Source: Symsagittifera roscoffensis
Lineage: Eukaryota > Xenacoelomorpha > Acoela > Convolutidae
Direction of reading: 5' to 3'
Assembly: GCF_963678635.1 (NCBI RefSeq)
Contig: NC_087063.1
Span: 72,931,617-72,995,616 of the forward strand
DNA length: 64,000 bases
A model generated the notes under the pieces. It did not search any database and was not told the DNA's origin. It was given only the letters and a program-made list of their open reading frames with translations. The position numbers were made by a program, and so were the translations under genes. Positions 24,510-36,500 of the stretch are shown here, piece by piece (within the stretch, counting starts at the first letter, position 1; each line of letters opens with the position of its first letter).

Positions 24510-24838
24510 GGTCAAGAAATAGAGTAGCCCCTCCCCTCAGCCGTCCCCCTTTGTTCTATTTTGAGATACTAATCTATACTAATTTTAAAGGGGGAGCGCG
24601 CGACGAAAAAACGCAAGTTTTAGTTAGAAGTTTTCCAAAAAGTGCCTAAAAACGCCTTTTTTCAAAATTTTGCCTGCGGCGCAGAAAATTTTGTCAAATT
24701 AGGGTCTTTATAGTGGTTTGAGAGAGCTCAGGAAATCAACGTTAAAAAACAAAAGGTCGGCAAAATTTTCAATATTTTTTTGAAATTCTGCACCCCTCGA
24801 TAAGTTCCTAGATCCGCGATCCGCGCCTGAAGTAATAT
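24510..24838 (+). mobile_element. MITE-like element, AGGGGCGG family (left end degraded)
   Basis: Shares with 26487-26946 a core containing gggagcgcgc, cctaaaaacgcc, tttgcctgcggcg and the right end ctagatccgcg...gcgcct. The right terminus is the reverse complement of an AGGCGCGGATC end, close to the AGGGGCGGAT start of the sister copy. The left terminus is not clear. No coding capacity. Confidence 0.55.
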
Positions 24839-24989
24839 GTCATAATATAGTTTCGAACATCAATAAGAAACTTCCTACAAATTTTCCAATGTCGAGAAAA
24901 ATCGGTTTGACTCTTTAAATTTCATTACGAGGCCAAACTGTGCACTGGATAGGAGCACAATTTTGTGTCTGTATGTTCCTGGATTCCAG

Positions 24990-25300
24990 AGACAAGTCTT
25001 AAAACATGTTCCAAAATGTAAGTGGATTCCACAAACAAAATTTCAGTGAATTCCGCATACATATACCTGTAACGAAAATTTTGTCGGCACATTTGGTTTG
25101 TTGCGGATTCCGCAGCAAGCAAATATAGCTAGTTGTTCTGGATTCCGCAACTGTAGGCAGGTTCCGCAAAATGTAAGTGGATTCCACAAAATGTATGCAG
25201 AATCCGCAAATGTAAGTGGAATCCGCAAAATTTGTAAGCGGAATCCACAAATGTAAACGGATTCCGCAAACTGTAAGTGGATTCAGATTTTTGTTTATTA
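24990..25300. repeat. Minisatellite with aagtggattccgcaaa units
   Basis: About ten imperfect units of the form tgtaagtggattccgcaaa (or ...ccacaaa), with period close to 18-30 bp; further units occur at 25590-25720 in reading ggaatccgcaaacaaaatgc. The frames found on both strands here consist of the translated repeat. Confidence 0.75.
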
Positions 25301-26486
25301 CTAAACTTGCATACAAACAATTAAAAGCTAGAGCAGGAACTCTAATCTATGGCGATGCGGAGTTTAAAGGCAAGGACATAACCATTGTCAGCGGAATCCA
25401 CGAACAAATTTCAAAATATTTGTTGACTATGTCGGTGGAGACACCTTTTGATATTTTAAAAACACAACATCGAATAATTTTAATATTTGGAGTCATTCGG
25501 TTGACAGTGTATGGAAATACCACACACAGCAAATCGCCAACTCAGGCCAGTATTTGGGATTGCGTCAACTGGGGTTACACATATACATTAATGTAAGTGG
25601 AATCCGCAAACAAAATGCGGGTTCCACTTACAGTTTGCGGTTTTCGCTTACAATTTGCGGATTGCGCATACAGTCTTATTATTTGTTTTTGATTCCACAA
25701 ACAGATCTGAATTCTGCAATCTGTAGGCGAATTCGGAGCAATTTTGAGCAGTACAGTGTTTTAGGTATTTGTTTGTGGACTCCAAAACAGGAAAGAAGAT
25801 CAAAGAAAAGTAGCAAAGTTGCGGATTCCGCGACAAATCTGATTTTGGCCTGGTGCGGAAACCGCTTTCAATGCACAGAATGCACAGTTTGGCTTTGTAA
25901 TAATAGAGAAGTTTGACTCCAAATTTAAAAAGAAAAATAAGAGAAAATAAAAAAAAAGTTTTTGTTTGTAATTCATTTTTGAAAACATTTATTTTCGGTT
26001 ATGCTTAATTCACTAAAATTCTACGCATTTTATCTTACCGCTCACAAAAACAATCTGCAAAAAAATGCTATTTGCTCAACCACTTGCTATGTTTTTTTTG
26101 TTACCAAATCAATTGAGTCATTTCAGGTTGGAATGAGTTCGTTCGCAGCACAGGCTGCTCTCTGTACGGCATTGAAGCAGTGAAGCCTCAAAATTATTCA
26201 GACAAAATCAATGAAACCGGAAACTTTGAACAAAGTCTTTTAAAATTAGTTAAAATAAGACGAAAATTGGAAACGCAAAATCTGATGAAAGAATTTTGGC
26301 CCCAAAATTTACCCTACAAAAGTTAGATTTTTGAAAAATAGTATAAAAATAACCATCTCCATCAGCGCAAAGAGGAAGATTATACTGTCTGAAAATCAGC
26401 AGAAATTTCTATAACTTACTTTAAAAACCACACGTTAAAAATGCATTTTTGGCTGCAAGACAAAAACACTTTACATATACAAGACT
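25300..26486. other. No gene seen; AT-rich with scattered minisatellite units
   Basis: Contains the detached repeat units at 25590-25720 and otherwise unique-looking AT-rich sequence. The 126-codon frame at 25216-25596 starts in the minisatellite and shows no recognisable domain. Confidence 0.4.
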
Positions 26487-26946
26487 AGGGGCGGATTAAG
26501 GGGAAGGGGCGCGGGGGGAGTGGGGTGGCTCAGACACATCCTTCCCCTCAAGGATTGCATCCCCTGCCGACCCAAAGGGTCCCCCTTTGGTACTTTTTAA
26601 GAAATCCAATTTCGGCCGACCGACCCTTAAGTTTTCTACAGGCGCCTTTGGCGCCAAAAAATGCTAATTTTGAGGGGGGGCGCGCACCGCAAAAACGCAA
26701 TTTTTTGGTCAAATTTTTCCAAAAAAAGCCTAAAAACGCCCTTTCTGGACTGTTTTTTTTCAAATTTCTGCCTGCGGCGAAGAAAATTGGGCACAAACAG
26801 GCACTGAACCGTGCAAAAAATCAACTCGTTCGACCTAAAAAAAAGGCAGACAAAACTTTCTGAAAATTGACAAAATTTTCTCAAAATATTCAGAATTTTT
26901 TTTTGGAAAACCCGTCCCCCTTCGAGAAAATTCTAGATCGGCCCCT
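26487..26946 (+). mobile_element. MITE-like element, AGGGGCGG family (460 bp)
   Basis: Begins AGGGGCGGATTAAGG and ends CTAGATCGGCCCCT, so the termini form an imperfect inverted repeat (AGGGGC-GAT). Internal sequence is shared with 24510-24838 and, in reverse orientation, with 35965-36194 and 39986-40216 (gcgcgcacc...aaaaacgca, ttccaaaaa). No open reading frame of transposase type. The terminal shape fits a non-autonomous DNA transposon; the superfamily cannot be fixed without clear target-site duplications. Confidence 0.7.
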
Positions 26947-27839
26947 GCAAAGCACTATAAACTTCACGTTCCTACACTCCAACGAAAAGTATAAGAATTG
27001 AAAAAAAGCAACTCGACTCCAGGTCAAAATTTCGCAATGTATATCGGAGTTGAGAAACAAAGAACAAAACGTTTTTTTCTTCAATTTATCGCCCCACACT
27101 CTAATCTAAGCAATGAAGAGATGAAATTAGCATCTTCTGTCAGAATAATGCGACCAATTACTGCCTCGATTCAATTTGAAACGCATTAATCCTAAGTTTA
27201 CGCGTGTTATAAGAATAACACAATATATCGCGCGTTAAGTGTCCCAAATTGGCCAAACTAGCTGTTTTCAAACACCAATAACTTTACAAAAAAATCACAG
27301 TTAAAGAATCCTTTTGATTTTGAGCTCAAAAAACAAAACTTTTCAGATGGTACAAAAAATTTGCCAAAAATGGCTAATTAAGAATTCAAAAACTGATTTT
27401 TTTTTAAAAAATCATCAAGTATAAATTTTCCGCTTTTTCTTTGAAACTCGGAACAAAAAAGCAGAAAGGAAGAAATAATTGTAGTTCAAGAATCAATACA
27501 AGAGAGTGCTTTCAAAGAGAATATATTACTTCTGGTGTAAAGAAAAAAACAATTGGACAAGCAACGGTTTTGAGGAGAATCTACAGGGCTAAAAAAAACC
27601 AGTTGTGATATCAAACCCAGTTAGGCCTCTATTTCAAAACCTGTTGAGATTCATTCAAGCTGGAAACAACTTTTTTGAGTGGTAAGTACCTAAGAAATAC
27701 CCTCAACTAGTTTTAAATGCGCAGTTCGTACTGGTTAAATTATTTGACGCTAATGTTAAAAGTTAACCCCTGATTAGGCTACCCAGTCTGATATGAAGTT
27801 GAAATTGGTACATTTTTCCTACTCCGCCGTGTGTGATTA
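26947..27839. other. No gene seen between MITE and Gypsy element 2
   Basis: AT-rich sequence with short frames only. No LTR could be matched between this stretch and the 3' flank of the Gypsy element that follows, so the 5' part of that element seems to be lost. Confidence 0.45.
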
Positions 27840-27939
27840 ATTTTCTTTCCGCTCAAAGCTAATCAACTAACAGATTAAACCTAAATTACCATAGCAAAGT
27901 TTTCAGCATAAATCTCATTCCTATACAAGAGTCCAACAA

Positions 27940-28200
27940 AACTCGCAAAGTAACCAAGGGAATAAGTCATGTTACTTCTGTGGTGATCCTTTCAGTCCGG
28001 ATCACCGAAAATTTTGCCCAGCTCGAGAAGTTACGTGTAACCTCTGTAGGAAACGTGGTCTTTTCGCAAAGTGCTGCAATTCGTCGAAAGGACGAGTAAA
28101 CCTGGTTCATGAAAATGAGGAAGCTTCAGGTCCCTCTATAGGCTGTAACTTCATAAATGTTGAGCATGACAGTGAACCAGAATATGGGGGGATTTACAAT
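27940..28200 (+). pseudogene. Gag nucleocapsid with two zinc knuckles
   Basis: About 27964-28080 reads CYFCGDPFSPDHRKFCPA followed by CNLCRKRGLFAKCC. The first is a C-x2-C-x8-H-x4-C knuckle, the second a C-x2-C-x4-G-x4-C type where the usual His seems replaced by Leu/Phe (GLFAKC in place of GHFAKC). Such paired knuckles bind the element RNA during packaging. An acidic stretch (HENEEASG) follows. The capsid part upstream is missing or unrecognisable. Confidence 0.7.
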
Positions 28201-28420
28201 TGGAATCCGCTGTCAGGATAAACAGTATTGAAACTCTCAAGTCAAGCGGAGGAAAGTCCAGGAGCCTTAGTATTCAGTTGCGTTCAGGATACAGTTTTTT
28301 CTATTCAACCGTTGATACAAGAAGCCCAGTTTCGTTCCTGAATAAATGTACTTGTGACTTACTTTTGCAACAAAACCTGTCAGTTGAGTTTCGGGTTATC
28401 ACACGACAACTATAGACACG
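28200..28420 (+). pseudogene. Aspartic protease with mutated active site
   Basis: VDTRSPVSFLNK is encoded at about 28311-28346. The catalytic Asp (28314-28316) is intact but the normally invariant Gly of D-[ST]-G has become Arg. That change should abolish activity. The protease lies between nucleocapsid and RT as expected; the 3' half is shifted in frame. Confidence 0.7.
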
Positions 28421-28619
28421 TTGTACGTTGACTACAATAAGCAACCTATTCGTCTCCTCGGGTCGATTCAAATCCCCATTTCTTCTAGCGGCTGGAAGGT
28501 GGATAACGCTCAGTTTCTCATTTCGGAAAACAGAACTCCTAAAACAGAACTCCGGAGAACAGTAATCTTCTAGGCTTGGATCTGCAGGAGCAACTAGGTG
28601 TAGTTACCAAACAGTTGAA

Positions 28620-29620
28620 AGCTGAATCCGTTCAATTGCTGGAGAATGTTTCCCAGGATCGGATATCCGATTATTCGAGATCTTTCTTTGCGAAAAAAAT
28701 ACGCACTTGTTTTCAGTCGCTTAGGTCGATCTAAACATCATAAAATTTATACTAACTTTAAATTCACTCTGGTGCTCCGTCAAATTAAAGGACGAAAAAA
28801 TCCGCTCCATACTCAGAATAGAGTTGCGAGCGAAACAACAACTAATGGAGCAAGGTCATTTTGAAAAATTGAACGAATGTACGACTGATTTTTTTCAAAG
28901 CGCCTTTTGTGTTAACTGCAAAAAAGGATGGCTCAATCAAACTTGCCCTTAATGCTATGCCGTTGAATGCTCAGACCTGGAAAAAAAAAACCAGATTCCA
29001 AACATTCATCAACTCATCGATTCCGCGGCGCACATTATAACTAGTAATGTACCTGGAAAGGTTTGCTTCACGTCCTTGGATTTGAAGAATGCGTTCACTC
29101 AGTTGCCATTGTCATCGCTCACTAGTAGTCATTGCAACTTTAATATTTTGCGTGGAGAGGCTACAGGAACGTGCCAATTCAAAACCGGGTTTTATGGTTT
29201 AACCGATATGCCTACAGAGTTTCAGAAGGCAATACAGAAGGCAATACTTACAGGGACTAGAAGGTGTCATTTGTTATCTCGATGACATTTTGGTAGTTAC
29301 CAAAGGAAATGTCCAGGAACATAACGAACTGGTTGAAAAGGTGATGCAACAACTTGATGTGGAAGGCTGGGCTCTAAAACTGAGTAAGTGTGAATTCTCT
29401 GTTAACCAATTAACTTGGTTAGGGTATGACATTAATGAGGACGGTTACTCTCCTAAATTTTCAAAGATCGAGGCATTTCAATCACTCAAACCTCCGCGAA
29501 CTCTGAAACAACTACGCCCGTTTATCTGGACGTCAACTCATTTACAAAGGTTTATACCTGATCTACATACCCATACTGTTCATTTTCGGGCATCTTCAAA
29601 GGCCTGTAACAAATAGTCGT
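28620..29620 (+). pseudogene. Reverse transcriptase of Gypsy element 2
   Basis: Fingers are seen at 28860-28960 (APFVLTAKKDGSIKLALNA). Motif A is SLDLKNAFTQL with Asp at 29079-29081; the QFKTGFYGLTDMPTEFQKA block follows; motif C is CYLDDIL with the YLDD box at 29275-29286. A one-base frameshift lies between 29250 and 29272. The downstream frame 29290-29616 carries the thumb (LSKCEFSVNQLTWLGYDI). This is the polymerase that copies element RNA to DNA; only small lesions break it. Confidence 0.9.
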
Positions 29621-29714
29621 TTATGTGGGGAGAGGAGCAGAATAAGGCCTTTAAAAATATAATCAAAATGATCGCCAAAACGATCGTCTTTATCATTTTG
29701 ATTCGTCAAAAAGC

Positions 29715-30070
29715 TCAAGGGTAAAATGTGACGCCAGTCATAATGGCTTAGGAGCTTGCCTTGAACAAGAAATTGAACCGGGAGTTTGGGCCCCAACCGC
29801 TTTTGCCTCGTGTTTTCTTAATAAAGCGGAGGCAAAATATAGTACCAATGAATTGGAATTGTTGGCAACTGTTTGGGCCTGCGAACATTTTCGAACTTAT
29901 CTGTTGGGTACTCGTTTTCAAGTGTTGACTGATCATAAATATATCATTTCGGCATTAAACGAAAATTATAATAATAAGTCGTAACAATCTCGTCTTGCCC
30001 GATGGGCAGATCGCTTATTACCGTTCGATTTCCAAGTCATTCATGTTCCCGGGGTTACGTTGGGATAGTC
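29715..30070 (+). pseudogene. RNase H domain of Gypsy element 2
   Basis: CDASHNGLGACLEQE is encoded near 29729-29775, then TAFASCFLNKAEAKYSTNELELLATVWACEHFR-type sequence to about 29895 and QVLTDHK near 29920-29940. These are the Gypsy-class RNase H blocks including catalytic Asp/Glu/Asp. A TAA follows near 29985 and the RWADRLLPFDFQVIHVPG block (29999-30053) marks the start of the connection region. The domain degrades the RNA strand of the hybrid. Confidence 0.85.
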
Positions 30071-30599
30071 GATTACTTATCTCGTTATCCTACGTTTCTA
30101 GCTCCTGAGCCTTCTAAATACAATGAACTCTTCGTTGTTAAATCTATTGAGTCTTTTCATCAGGCCCTCACTTTTTTAAATCTTATACTTCATCTAAATT
30201 GAGGGATAAATGTTGTCCGCCATCGCAAGAGGGTGTTCAATTCTCGTCGCAGTATAATATTGCCAATTCATTACATCACTCGCCGGAAGGGGGCAATGAA
30301 AATTTTGCTCAAAGTTCCAGCCATTTTGCTCAGAGTTCTTTACCGAAAGAGGGCGGCGGTTCATGCTAATCAGAAACCGGTATGCAAATTGATAATTGTA
30401 GACCAGTCTACGTTTCTAAAATTCATTGTCTCAGACCTGAATCTTTACGAAAGAGTCAGTAACTCAATCTTCATCAATCTTCATCAATCTTCATCAATCT
30501 AAATTCTATAGTCATGAATCAACCGTCTGGCACTAATCAAACTACTACTGACTTGAACTCTAGCTCAACTCGACTCCCACTTCGACAGCCGACAGCCCA

Positions 30600-31560
30600 A
30601 ATTTCTCTCGACCAAGCTCGCGTCCGCCCATGAGATCTCGACAGTTGAGCCGAATCTCCCGACTAGATCAGATCCGTCAACGAAACCGGACCCGAGAACG
30701 AGCTGCCAAAACCCGTTTTGTTGCAACCAGAACCACGACCCGGAAGGATGACCAGCTGTTGGAGGCGATGAGACGGTGTCGTATGTCAAGACCTGGAAAG
30801 GTCAACACTGCCGCAAGAATTGGGGTTCTTGCTGTCAATGGAGGCAAGCCTCTTCTTTCGTCTTCAAAGAAAGAAATTGTGGGGCTGCCTGGACACTTCG
30901 ATGCGGACCTTTTGGCAGAACTAACGGAGGAGGACCGTTTTCTGTGCCCTATGAAACGAGCTATAGTCGTTAAAAACATCACATCATTCAGTAAGCTCGG
31001 ATCTTATATGGCCCAATTCTGGACCAAAGCAGCTGTGGTTAATAATTGTGTAGTTATTGACAATAAACTGGCCATACCCGAACCTCTCCGACAAGCTGTT
31101 CTTACTCGTCTTCACTGCTCCCACCCGGGACAAGAGGCTATGATAGCGGCCTTGTTTGGTAAGAATCTTAAACCCGCAAAAATTTTTAATACTGCTCAAT
31201 CTTGACCTAGTCTGTCTGGGCCCAATCAGGAGTTACAACTAGACTTTGTTGGTCCTATACTTGATGATAAGGGTTCTAAGATCTTCCTTTTGTTAGCAAT
31301 CGACCGTTTCTCTAAGTTTCCATCAGTTCATATTTCTAAAACTACTGGGGCTAAGAAGGTTACTAAGTTTCTTGCATCTGTTTTTCGTATTCATGGTTTA
31401 CCTCTTTCTAACAGAACGGATCACGGGCCAGGTTTTAAAAAAAACTTGGAGCAGGAACTTTGCTCTAGCAGAGGTATTAAACACATCATCTCACAGGTCG
31501 GAGATCATAGAGGCAGCAGTTTGGTTGAACGTTCAATTCAGACTATAAAGTGAAAGCTGG
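30600..31560 (+). pseudogene. Integrase of Gypsy element 2 (D,D35E)
   Basis: The frame 30630-31205 carries an N-terminal extension rich in Arg and a zinc-binding start LHCSHPGQEAM (about 31112-31145). A TGA at 31203-31205 is the only break before the core continues in the same frame. Catalytic residues are Asp at 31242 (LDFVGPI), Asp at 31419 (RTDHGPGF) and Glu at 31527 (LVERSIQ); the last two are 36 codons apart, giving D-x35-E. The segment LAIDRFSKFPSV lies between. The enzyme would insert the element DNA into the host chromosome. Confidence 0.9.
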
Positions 31561-31645
31561 CTGTTGCAAAACTCGATCTTAATTTCAAAAATTTTAAGGA
31601 ACTCTCCAACAAAAAATTGAAGGTATTCGCAAGAGTAATCACTCA

Positions 31646-32119
31646 GTGCTTAACAGATCGCCTTTTGAATTATATTTCGGTCGTAAATCTAATACTGAGT
31701 GGTCCCAAGCTTTTAATAATGTTGTTCAACCTGATACTTCAGCCCAGGGACTGGAGCGGAACCTTCTAACACCGGACCAGATTGCCAGCCAGGATTATAG
31801 CCGGAACCGTGCGAAAGTTGTTCCTCGAGGCAGTACCAGTCCTACGGTTGCTCTTCACCGCTTCAAACCCTTGTTTTCGCTGGATAGAAATGTGACTGAC
31901 AGTGAACCCTACAAGGCGTTGGCCAAACTTGCTCGAGCGGCATATAAGTGGTCGCAGTTTAAGCGAAATCTTCCAACGGATGGGGGAAAAAACGTCCTCA
32001 AGGAACTAGCAACCCGTCATTCGGACCTCGCTCATTCTCTCAAGTCGGGCCTTAACCATTACCCCCTTTGTTTTCCGAAGGTAGGGACGAATGCGACGCC
32101 TCCGAGGGCACAAGTTTAA
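31646..32119 (+). pseudogene. Integrase C-terminal region of Gypsy element 2
   Basis: The frame begins with RSPFELYFGRKSNTEWS, the block that follows the integrase core in many Gypsy elements, and ends after a basic and Leu-rich stretch. From 32120 to 32460 coding similarity seems to continue in other frames (for example KIVRITDRTYVTDNGKVYRK at about 32270-32330, a chromo/SH3-like C-terminal pattern). Confidence 0.65.
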
Positions 32120-32461
32120 CCCTGAAAATTACCAGCTCTGCAACCTCGTCGACTGTCAAAAACAAATAAACTAGAAAATCTTCTAGTGTCTGATAATAAC
32201 CGAGTTAAATTTTATAGGAAAATTACAGATTGCCAATCGGGGAAATCTATTTAGAGGCCTTCTAAAATCAAGATTGTCCGTATTACCGATCGTACTTATG
32301 TTACTGACAATGGGAAAGTTTATCGGAAAAATCATATTTGCCTAAAATCTAATTCTCGGTGTTACATTTCAGTTGGTCAAAACACTCTAAGTGATCGGCT
32401 TCAAACCTCGAATCTTACCTCTCGAGGTGCAGTTAAGAGGACAGCTACGCGGTCTCAGCCT

Positions 32462-33172
32462 GTGATGCTGGAACAACGGGCAAACAACCCAATTTTATCT
32501 GCCCCGATGGTGGACCTTACGAGCGAGAGTTCGAATGGGTCGAATGGCGGCCTACAGGTTGTGCAGGAATCTACTCCCGTGGAGAAACGACAGAGGCTTC
32601 AGAACGACTCACCTCCGGTTAGGTTTGCTCATCAGATTAAAACCACATATCAGCATCAAACTTCGGAAAGTGCTACCCTCTCACCGACTACCGTCTCTAC
32701 CGCTAAACTTCCTAGCTCATCAACTTCGTCTCATCCGACAACCAAGCATTGTGCCACCTCCTCGCCTACTACCGATTCTTTTGACAAATTTCCTGGCATC
32801 AGTCCTACCAATTCGGCGGTTTTTAATCCTTCGCCGGAAATTAAGTCTCCACAGGGCCCTGTTCATTCCTCTCATTCCGCGTCCTCAGAGCCCCACTCAT
32901 CTTATCCGTCGCTATTTCTCCCCGCTCAACCAGTAGTTGACGACTCAGAGACAGTTAGGACTGCACTTCGCAGTAAGAAACCAACTAAGTTCTTTGGCGA
33001 ACCCTTACGTCATTCCGTCAATTCGGTCGATGAGAATCAAGCTTTGCCCTCTGAAAGGGCGCCCGGGTCTTCGTCCTCGCCACAGAAACCCCTCATCCGG
33101 CATCGATTTCTAACTGGATCAACGGTGGTGTCCTCTCCCTACCTCGTACAGGTCAATGAAACTCTTGAATAG
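32462..33172 (+). CDS. Ser/Pro/Thr-rich Pol tail of Gypsy element 2
   Basis: A 236-codon open frame, by composition disordered (runs of S, P, T with SSTSSHPTT and similar), ends with RTALRSKKPTKFFGEPLRHSVNSV and VQVNETLE. A short basic block with K-P-x-[RK]-F near the end is common at the C-terminus of Gypsy-class Pol polyproteins. It is the longest undisturbed frame of this element. The tail is unusually long (about 200 residues of low complexity). Confidence 0.55.
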   Translation: MMLEQRANNPILSAPMVDLTSESSNGSNGGLQVVQESTPVEKRQRLQNDSPPVRFAHQIKTTYQHQTSESATLSPTTVSTAKLPSSSTSSHPTTKHCATSSPTTDSFDKFPGISPTNSAVFNPSPEIKSPQGPVHSSHSASSEPHSSYPSLFLPAQPVVDDSETVRTALRSKKPTKFFGEPLRHSVNSVDENQALPSERAPGSSSSPQKPLIRHRFLTGSTVVSSPYLVQVNETLE

Positions 33173-33596
33173 GATTGACTAAATTATAAGTATCATACTC
33201 CGCTAAACTCGCGAAAATGTTTTATCAGAAATATCTTGTTTTTTTTTCTACTGTAAAGCATTTGTGTGGGATAGGGGGATTCAATCATATGCTCGTCTGG
33301 GTCCAGTTATGTCATTTTCTAATTTTTGGGCTGTTCGCCAAAAGTTTTTCTACCGCGGGGAATATCGTGAGGCGACCTTCGGTACCTCGTTATTCAACTT
33401 GTCCTTTTGCAGTCTTGCTGCAGATTAACGTTAATTTCATTAACCAAGGTCATAGTTCTGACCTATACAAAAAACCACGCTGTGCGTGCTCACTCTTTTT
33501 GCAATCTACATCATTTGTTAGATGTCCTTTATTCTTTCTCATCCTCATTGTTATCAGAGTTAAAATTCTGAACTCAAGCATATATTGAAACTAAGC
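33173..33596. other. Flank of Gypsy element 2, no gene supported
   Basis: Contains a purine run tgggataggggga near 33267-33280 that could be a polypurine tract before a 3' LTR, but no matching 5' LTR is present. The 123-codon frame 33217-33588 shows no recognisable domain. Confidence 0.35.
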
Positions 33597-36500
33597 AACT
33601 ATATTGATTCAAGTAACTAACTATTCTATTCAACAAAACAATTCACTCTTTTCTGAACAACCAAGTTTTCACTCTAAATCTCGCTAAATGTCAATAAGAC
33701 AAAACTTGCTTAAAATTTCAGCAGAATAATTATGGTGTACTTTGTTTTGCGAAATTCGGGCCCAAAATTTTACCCCAAAAACGGTTCATTTTAGCTTTTC
33801 TTAGTTCATCAAAAATTACGCCAAAAATACCAAGTTGATAACTGATATAATTCTATGAAAATGAGCCCCTTACGTAGCGTAACATACATCAAGAACAGTA
33901 TACTCTCCAAAAAAAATAACAAACCGTTTAAAAATTGTTTTTTTTTTTTTTAAAGTTGTTGTTTTATATAGTGTTTTGGAGATTATACCCTTCTTAAAGT
34001 TTGTTGGTACACGTGATGGGCTCACTTTGATATAATTATGTCTGTGATCAACTGGGTGTTTTTCGCGTAATTTTTGATTAACTAAGAAAAGCAAAAATGA
34101 CCCATTTTTGGGGTAAATTTTTGGCCCATCATTTCTGCTAAAGTTTTAAGCAAGTTTTTTCTTATACATTTTCACCTACACTCAGCCCAATTTGAGAAAA
34201 ACGCGTTTGAAACTTCAAGTTTAACGAGTTTTGTCCGGTTAATTTAAATCAGTACTGTATTATGGTTAGCATATTATTGTCACCATCTATAAAAAAAATT
34301 GATTGTAATCCATTAAAAATGGATTAAATACCAATATTTTTTGTCAAAATAATCCATTAGAATCAATCATAATCAATTATAATGGGTTTTTGAGGGAGTA
34401 TTCATGAAATTCACACTTTTGTTCAAAGTTATCTCATTTCCTGTTTTCTGCAGTGGCCACCTTACGTTCTACGTTTCATGAAACTTTACATTTCAGAAAA
34501 AAAAGATAAATTTTTGTCTCTAGCTTTATAATTCATCCCCCCTCCCTCAGTTATGCCTCCGCCCTGTTTACTTACCCCCCTACCCAGTTTACTACCTCTC
34601 AGCTTACAAACCCTCCCCCCAGTTTACCCTTTTCCAGTTTCCCAGTTTACACCCTCCCCCCGAGTTTAGTTCTAAGAATGAGACGGGTTAAAATCGATTT
34701 TAATGGATCTTTATTTCAAAACAACCGATTTTAATGCTCTATCTTGGCAAAAATAATCGAATATAATGGCAATATAATCAATTTCGTGGTCAGAGTTTTA
34801 CATCTGTAATGGATTAAAGGGTTGATTTTGTCTCGGGAACCCGTTATAGTCGATTAGAATCCATGGGCCCCTCGGTGCGGGTGGGTAATTTTTATGTATA
34901 TTACTTTGTTTAAAAAATCAATAAATAATGAGATTGCTGGTGATGACACATGACCTTGACAAACTAGATATGACGAGACAAAACAAAGAGTCAATGAATG
35001 CAAGTAAACAGAAAAAAAACTGGCTTCATTTTTTGAAACTTCAAACTTAAGATTTTCAAAAAAATAAACGGTCTTGAATCTCTTTGAATTTCAAGAACTT
35101 ATACTACTTTTTTGATAAAAATAACCCAATTCGAGAAAACTGGATCATTAAGTAAAGTTTTTTGTTTCGCTGGGAAATCTGATAACTAAATTCCATTTTC
35201 GGGTTTAGACGTCGATCACGTTTTTTGTTGAGCTTGCCTTCCTTTTAGCAAACGAAATGAGCTTAACATAGAACCTAGCCAGGAATCATAGAACGCAAGG
35301 AAACTTTAAAAAATTGACTGGTTTTTCATAAATCTTCAACTTTTGAATGGCTAAGAAAAAAAACAAATGGCTTTGAAACTCTTTGAGTTTGTAGAACAGT
35401 TTACGATTGACAGTTTTGCGTTAAAGTTAACTTAATTTGAGAAAACTAGATCAATAGGTAAAATTTTTATTTCGCAGGGAAACCTGATAACTAATTTCTA
35501 TTTTGAGAAATCGATCACGTTTTTCGTGACTTTTACACTTTTGCTGTTCGATACTGGGCTTTGCCTTCCTTCTAACAAGGGATATGCACTGAGCTGAAAA
35601 AGAAATCTAATGTCAAACCGCGAAAATCACAATTCAAGAGAATATATTTTAAGAAATTCTCCTGAAAAAAGCGAAAAAACTAAGCAAGACGTATATAAGA
35701 ACACTCACTACCTTAGATACTCTTAACAAAAACATCAAGATCTATAAAAGAGTTTCAGCTGGGCAAAAGAATAATTTGAAGGTCGACGAAACTTCAGGAT
35801 TTTTACCGAGAAAAAAGGAAAAAAAGTCACACCCCCACCTCCCACCGCGATTGATCTCTCCAATCTAATATCACTCCCTGTGTACTTTAAAGAGGGTCTG
35901 ATTTAAACGTTTTAAAGTTTGTTTACAGCAAAAATATTTTCCATAAACAGTTTTAAGGAGATCTAGGGGCGGTCGGAGCATTAAGCACAATGCACTTTTG
36001 AATTCTTTTTGCGCACTTTTTGGAAAATTTTTTCAAAAAATGCGTTTTTTGGTGCGCGCTTGCCTTGAAAAATACTACATATTGGTGCCAAAAAACTTGA
36101 GAGAAAATTAAGGGTAATTCAGTCGAAATGGCGAAGGGATCGAATCCCTGAGAAGAGGTGTATACTCTTCTCCCTCCCCCCGCTACCCGCCCCTGGCTCT
36201 GCGAGAGGTCTTACCGTAACAAAGCTAGGTACACAAGTTCTGTTATACGGTAAAAAACTGATACTTTTTCATGTTTTGAAAAAATAAAAGTAATGCTAGA
36301 ATCTGATTGCCCTAAATCATTTCCAGTGAAAAATGAAGAAAACTCAAAGAGCAAAAAAAACCATTTTTGTAATTTTAGGCCGTAAAACAAAAAAATTGAT
36401 ATTTTTGTAGTTTTGAGCAAATTTGTATAATAATAAAGTTACGTCAAAACTCATGAACTTTAAGATTAAAGTTGCGAGTGAATATTTGGCCTAAAATCTT

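Larger units (their letters stand above)
27840..33172 (+). mobile_element. Second Ty3/Gypsy-class retroelement, 5' truncated
   Basis: On the plus strand, in order: end of Gag with two zinc knuckles, aspartic protease, RT, RNase H, integrase and a long Ser/Pro/Thr-rich tail. Base composition is more GC-rich than in the first element and the frames are much less broken, so it is younger or evolves differently. The double CCHC-like nucleocapsid (CYFCG...H...C plus C..C...G) and the VDT-SPVSF protease resemble the mag-like branch of Gypsy elements. No LTRs were found. Confidence 0.8.

Noticed and set aside
24925-25916. Several overlapping frames of 60-126 codons
   Set aside because: Made of the aagtggattccgcaaa minisatellite on both strands.
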